Below, piece after piece: positions 23,213 through 24,585 of a stretch of 24,585 bases of DNA. Source of the stretch: Candidatus Avimicrobium faecavium (GTDB lineage Bacteria > Bacillota > Clostridia > Oscillospirales > Ruminococcaceae); NCBI GenBank assembly GCA_904419105.1, contig CAJFQR010000010.1, forward strand, positions 1 to 24,585. Direction: 5' to 3'. Each line of letters opens with the position of its first letter. The stretch's first letter is position 1. Under the pieces are notes generated by a model. That model saw only the letters and a list, made by a program, of their open reading frames with translations, was not told the origin of the DNA and made no database searches. A program made the position numbers and the translations under genes.

Positions 23213-23218
23213 ATTGTA
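23213..23218 (-). promoter_or_regulatory. Probable -10 of the VOC gene
   Basis: TACAAT is read on the minus strand about 22 bases upstream of the start codon. No good -35 is visible at 17 bp. A loose inverted repeat GGTTACAG/CTGTAACC (23261-23268, 23303-23310) lies further upstream, next to the end of the neighbouring gene. Confidence 0.45.
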
Positions 23219-23327
23219 CCACAGCCGGGAGCCGAGTTCATCCTCTTTCGATGAAGAGGCGGTTACAGTGTCATTACAGTTTTCCCCCTGCCGGTGACAG
23301 GGCTGTAACCCTTTGGGACAGCCTCCC

Positions 23328-23660
23328 TCAGCTGGAAAAGTCCTCCAGCCGCCGGGCCAGCTCCTCCTCGTCCGCCACCGGGATCCCCTCCCGCAGGGCG
23401 GCGGCGTCCGCCGGGGGCAGCAGGTTCAGGTAGACCTCCAGCACCTGCTCCGGCTCCTCTTCCCCGTCCCGGTAGACCGCCAGCCTGCCCTCCCACTCGC
23501 CGAGGGTATAGGCCGCCTGCGGCGCGCTCTGCCGCCGGGCCGGCGGCTCCGGCGGGGGCTGCACCCCCTCCCGCACCGCCGCGGCGGTCAGCCCCGAGGC
23601 CAGCACCGCCCCGGCCGCCGCCGACGCCGCGCACAGCAGCACCAGCTTCCGATCGGCCAT
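23328..23660 (-). CDS. Membrane-anchored protein with BofC-C-like domain
   Basis: This 110-residue protein has an N-terminal membrane segment or uncleaved signal (about 5-28), a Pro-rich linker (33-47), and a domain running YTLGEWEGRLAVYRD... to LREGIPVADEEELARRLEDF. The latter resembles the C-terminal domain of BofC (intercompartmental signalling at sigma-K in spore formers), which is common as a small stand-alone protein in Clostridia. It should face the outside of the membrane. The start at 23660 follows GGAGGA; an upstream extension to 23744 has no ribosome site. Function in sporulation is inferred from the domain. Confidence 0.68.
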   Translation of the reverse strand: MADRKLVLLCAASAAAGAVLASGLTAAAVREGVQPPPEPPARRQSAPQAAYTLGEWEGRLAVYRDGEEEPEQVLEVYLNLLPPADAAALREGIPVADEEELARRLEDFSS

Positions 23661-23772
23661 TGTGCCTTCCTCCTCTCCGTTGTCCGTTTTGAAGATAGTC
23701 TGCGCCGGTGCGGCGGGATTATGCCCTCTGCGCGCAATATTCAAAGTTTTGTAGCAATTTTTTCGGGTTTTG

Positions 23773-23781
23773 TGCTATAAT
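23773..23781 (+). promoter_or_regulatory. Extended -10 promoter of the penicillin-binding protein gene
   Basis: TGCTATAAT is a textbook extended -10, with TATAAT at 23776-23781. No strong -35 is seen at 17 bp. Confidence 0.75.
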
Positions 23782-23787
23782 AACTCT

Positions 23788-23972
23788 AAACGACCGCGCT
23801 CGCCGGCCGGGAGGGAAGGCGGGGGACCCTTCCACCCTGCTCTCCACCGGCGGGCGCTCCTTTTGGGCGGGGCGCCTTCCCGCCGCGTTTTCCCACCGGC
23901 GGCCGCCCCGGGCTGCCCGGCATCCGGCCCGGCTCCCCGCCGGCCGATCTTCCAAAGGAGTCGATCTGTTAT
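23788..23972 (+). other. Long C/G-rich leader of the penicillin-binding protein gene
   Basis: About 185 bases separate the expected transcription start from the ATG. The stretch is very GC-rich with several potential stems (for example GGCGGGCGC against GGGCGCCTT-type segments near 23850-23880). No coding frame with a ribosome site or known riboswitch is recognised. Confidence 0.4.
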
Positions 23973-24585
23973 ATGGCAAAATCCGCAAGACCAAACCCGC
24001 TGGAACGGCTGCCCAAGGTCTGGTACAACCTGGGCATCTTCCTGTGCATTGGCATCATCGCGGCCTGCATCATCGGATGCGTTCTCACCGTATACATATT
24101 CAAGTACATCGCCGACGAACCGGTGGTGGACCTTAACGCCGCCCAGATGAGCTATACCACCATTCTCTACGGCGAAAACGACAGCGGCGGCACCGAGGAG
24201 ATGGAGCGCATCCACGGCGATGTCAACCGCATCTGGGTGGACTACGACCAGATCCCCCAGGACCTGGTGGACGCCGCCGTCGCCCTGGAGGACAAGCGCT
24301 TCTGGACCCACGCCGGCGTGGACTGGCGCCGCACCATCGCCTCGGCGGTGAACCTGGTGATCCCGATCTATGAGGGCACCCCCGGCGGCAGCACCATCAC
24401 CCAGCAGGTGGTCAAGAACATCACCCAGGACAAAGACTTCTCCATCGCCCGCAAGGCCAAGGAGATCCTGCGCGCCATGAAGGTGGAGAAAAACTACTCC
24501 AAGGAGCAGATCCTCGAGGTCTACCTGAACACCATCTCCCTGGGCAACAACACCGCCGGCGTCCAGGCGGCGGCCAACCTGTACT
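23973..24585 (+). CDS. Class A penicillin-binding protein (peptidoglycan glycosyltransferase), 5' part
   Basis: The frame is open to the window edge, giving 204 residues of a longer protein. A cytoplasmic N-terminus is followed by one membrane anchor (about 20-45). The GT51 glycosyltransferase domain then begins: motif 1 EDKRFWTHAG (from E106, the catalytic Glu), motif 2 GGSTITQQVVKN (138-149), then RKAKEILRAMKVEKNYSK and ILEVYLNTISLG. The transpeptidase half would lie beyond the window. The ATG at 23973 follows AAGGAG twelve bases upstream. The enzyme would polymerise lipid II outside the membrane. Confidence 0.95.
   Translation, partial: MAKSARPNPLERLPKVWYNLGIFLCIGIIAACIIGCVLTVYIFKYIADEPVVDLNAAQMSYTTILYGENDSGGTEEMERIHGDVNRIWVDYDQIPQDLVDAAVALEDKRFWTHAGVDWRRTIASAVNLVIPIYEGTPGGSTITQQVVKNITQDKDFSIARKAKEILRAMKVEKNYSKEQILEVYLNTISLGNNTAGVQAAANLY

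Overview
The window looks like chromosomal DNA from a high-GC, anaerobic, probably spore-forming member of the Clostridia (Oscillospiraceae/Ruminococcaceae-like). Reasons: a 2Fe superoxide reductase, a YtvI-type sporulation membrane protein, a BofC-like small protein, a UPF0735 ACT protein at the head of a hom-thrB-lysC operon, AGGAGG-type ribosome sites, and strong G/C at third codon positions. No rRNA, tRNA, CRISPR array or intact insertion sequence was seen.

Layout. (1) Positions 1-2055 are accessory: a minus-strand replication-initiator-like gene (N-terminal winged helix, C-terminal DUF6017) and a 51-residue downstream gene, embedded in direct repeats. This looks like the end of an integrative/mobilizable element or its remnant. 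(2) 2100-6160 is a redox block: superoxide reductase, a thioredoxin-reductase-like flavoprotein, a Crp/Fnr-family regulator, a DUF4253 protein and thioredoxin. The superoxide reductase, flavoprotein and thioredoxin promoters each carry a GTGA-N5/6-TCAC dyad centred about 29-30 bp upstream of the -10 hexamer, which is the class II activator position. The regulator encoded between them has a CRP-type recognition helix (R-E-x-x-S-R). I propose that these four genes form a small redox regulon. (3) 6177-6658 is an orphan holin-like pair. (4) 6806-10752 is sbcDC. (5) 10833-14543 holds aspS and an M24 aminopeptidase P. (6) 14734-17263 holds a lipoprotein with three FMN-binding-like repeats, followed by an RlmI-type 23S rRNA methyltransferase. 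(7) 17541-21355 is the minus-strand threonine operon: ACT regulator, hom, thrB, lysC. (8) 21568-24585 holds YtvI, a VOC protein without metal-binding histidines, a BofC-like protein, and the start of a class A penicillin-binding protein cut by the window edge.

Non-coding structure is unusually rich. There are 143-bp tandem repeats that keep the reading frame of the rep gene's 3' end. There are seven CCAC-NN-GTGG dyads on a strict 15-bp period inside rep. A hairpin pair and an 18-bp dyad array lie in the superoxide reductase 3' UTR, and two hairpins with the same stem but different loops follow the methyltransferase gene. All calls come from reading the sequence; no database search was run.
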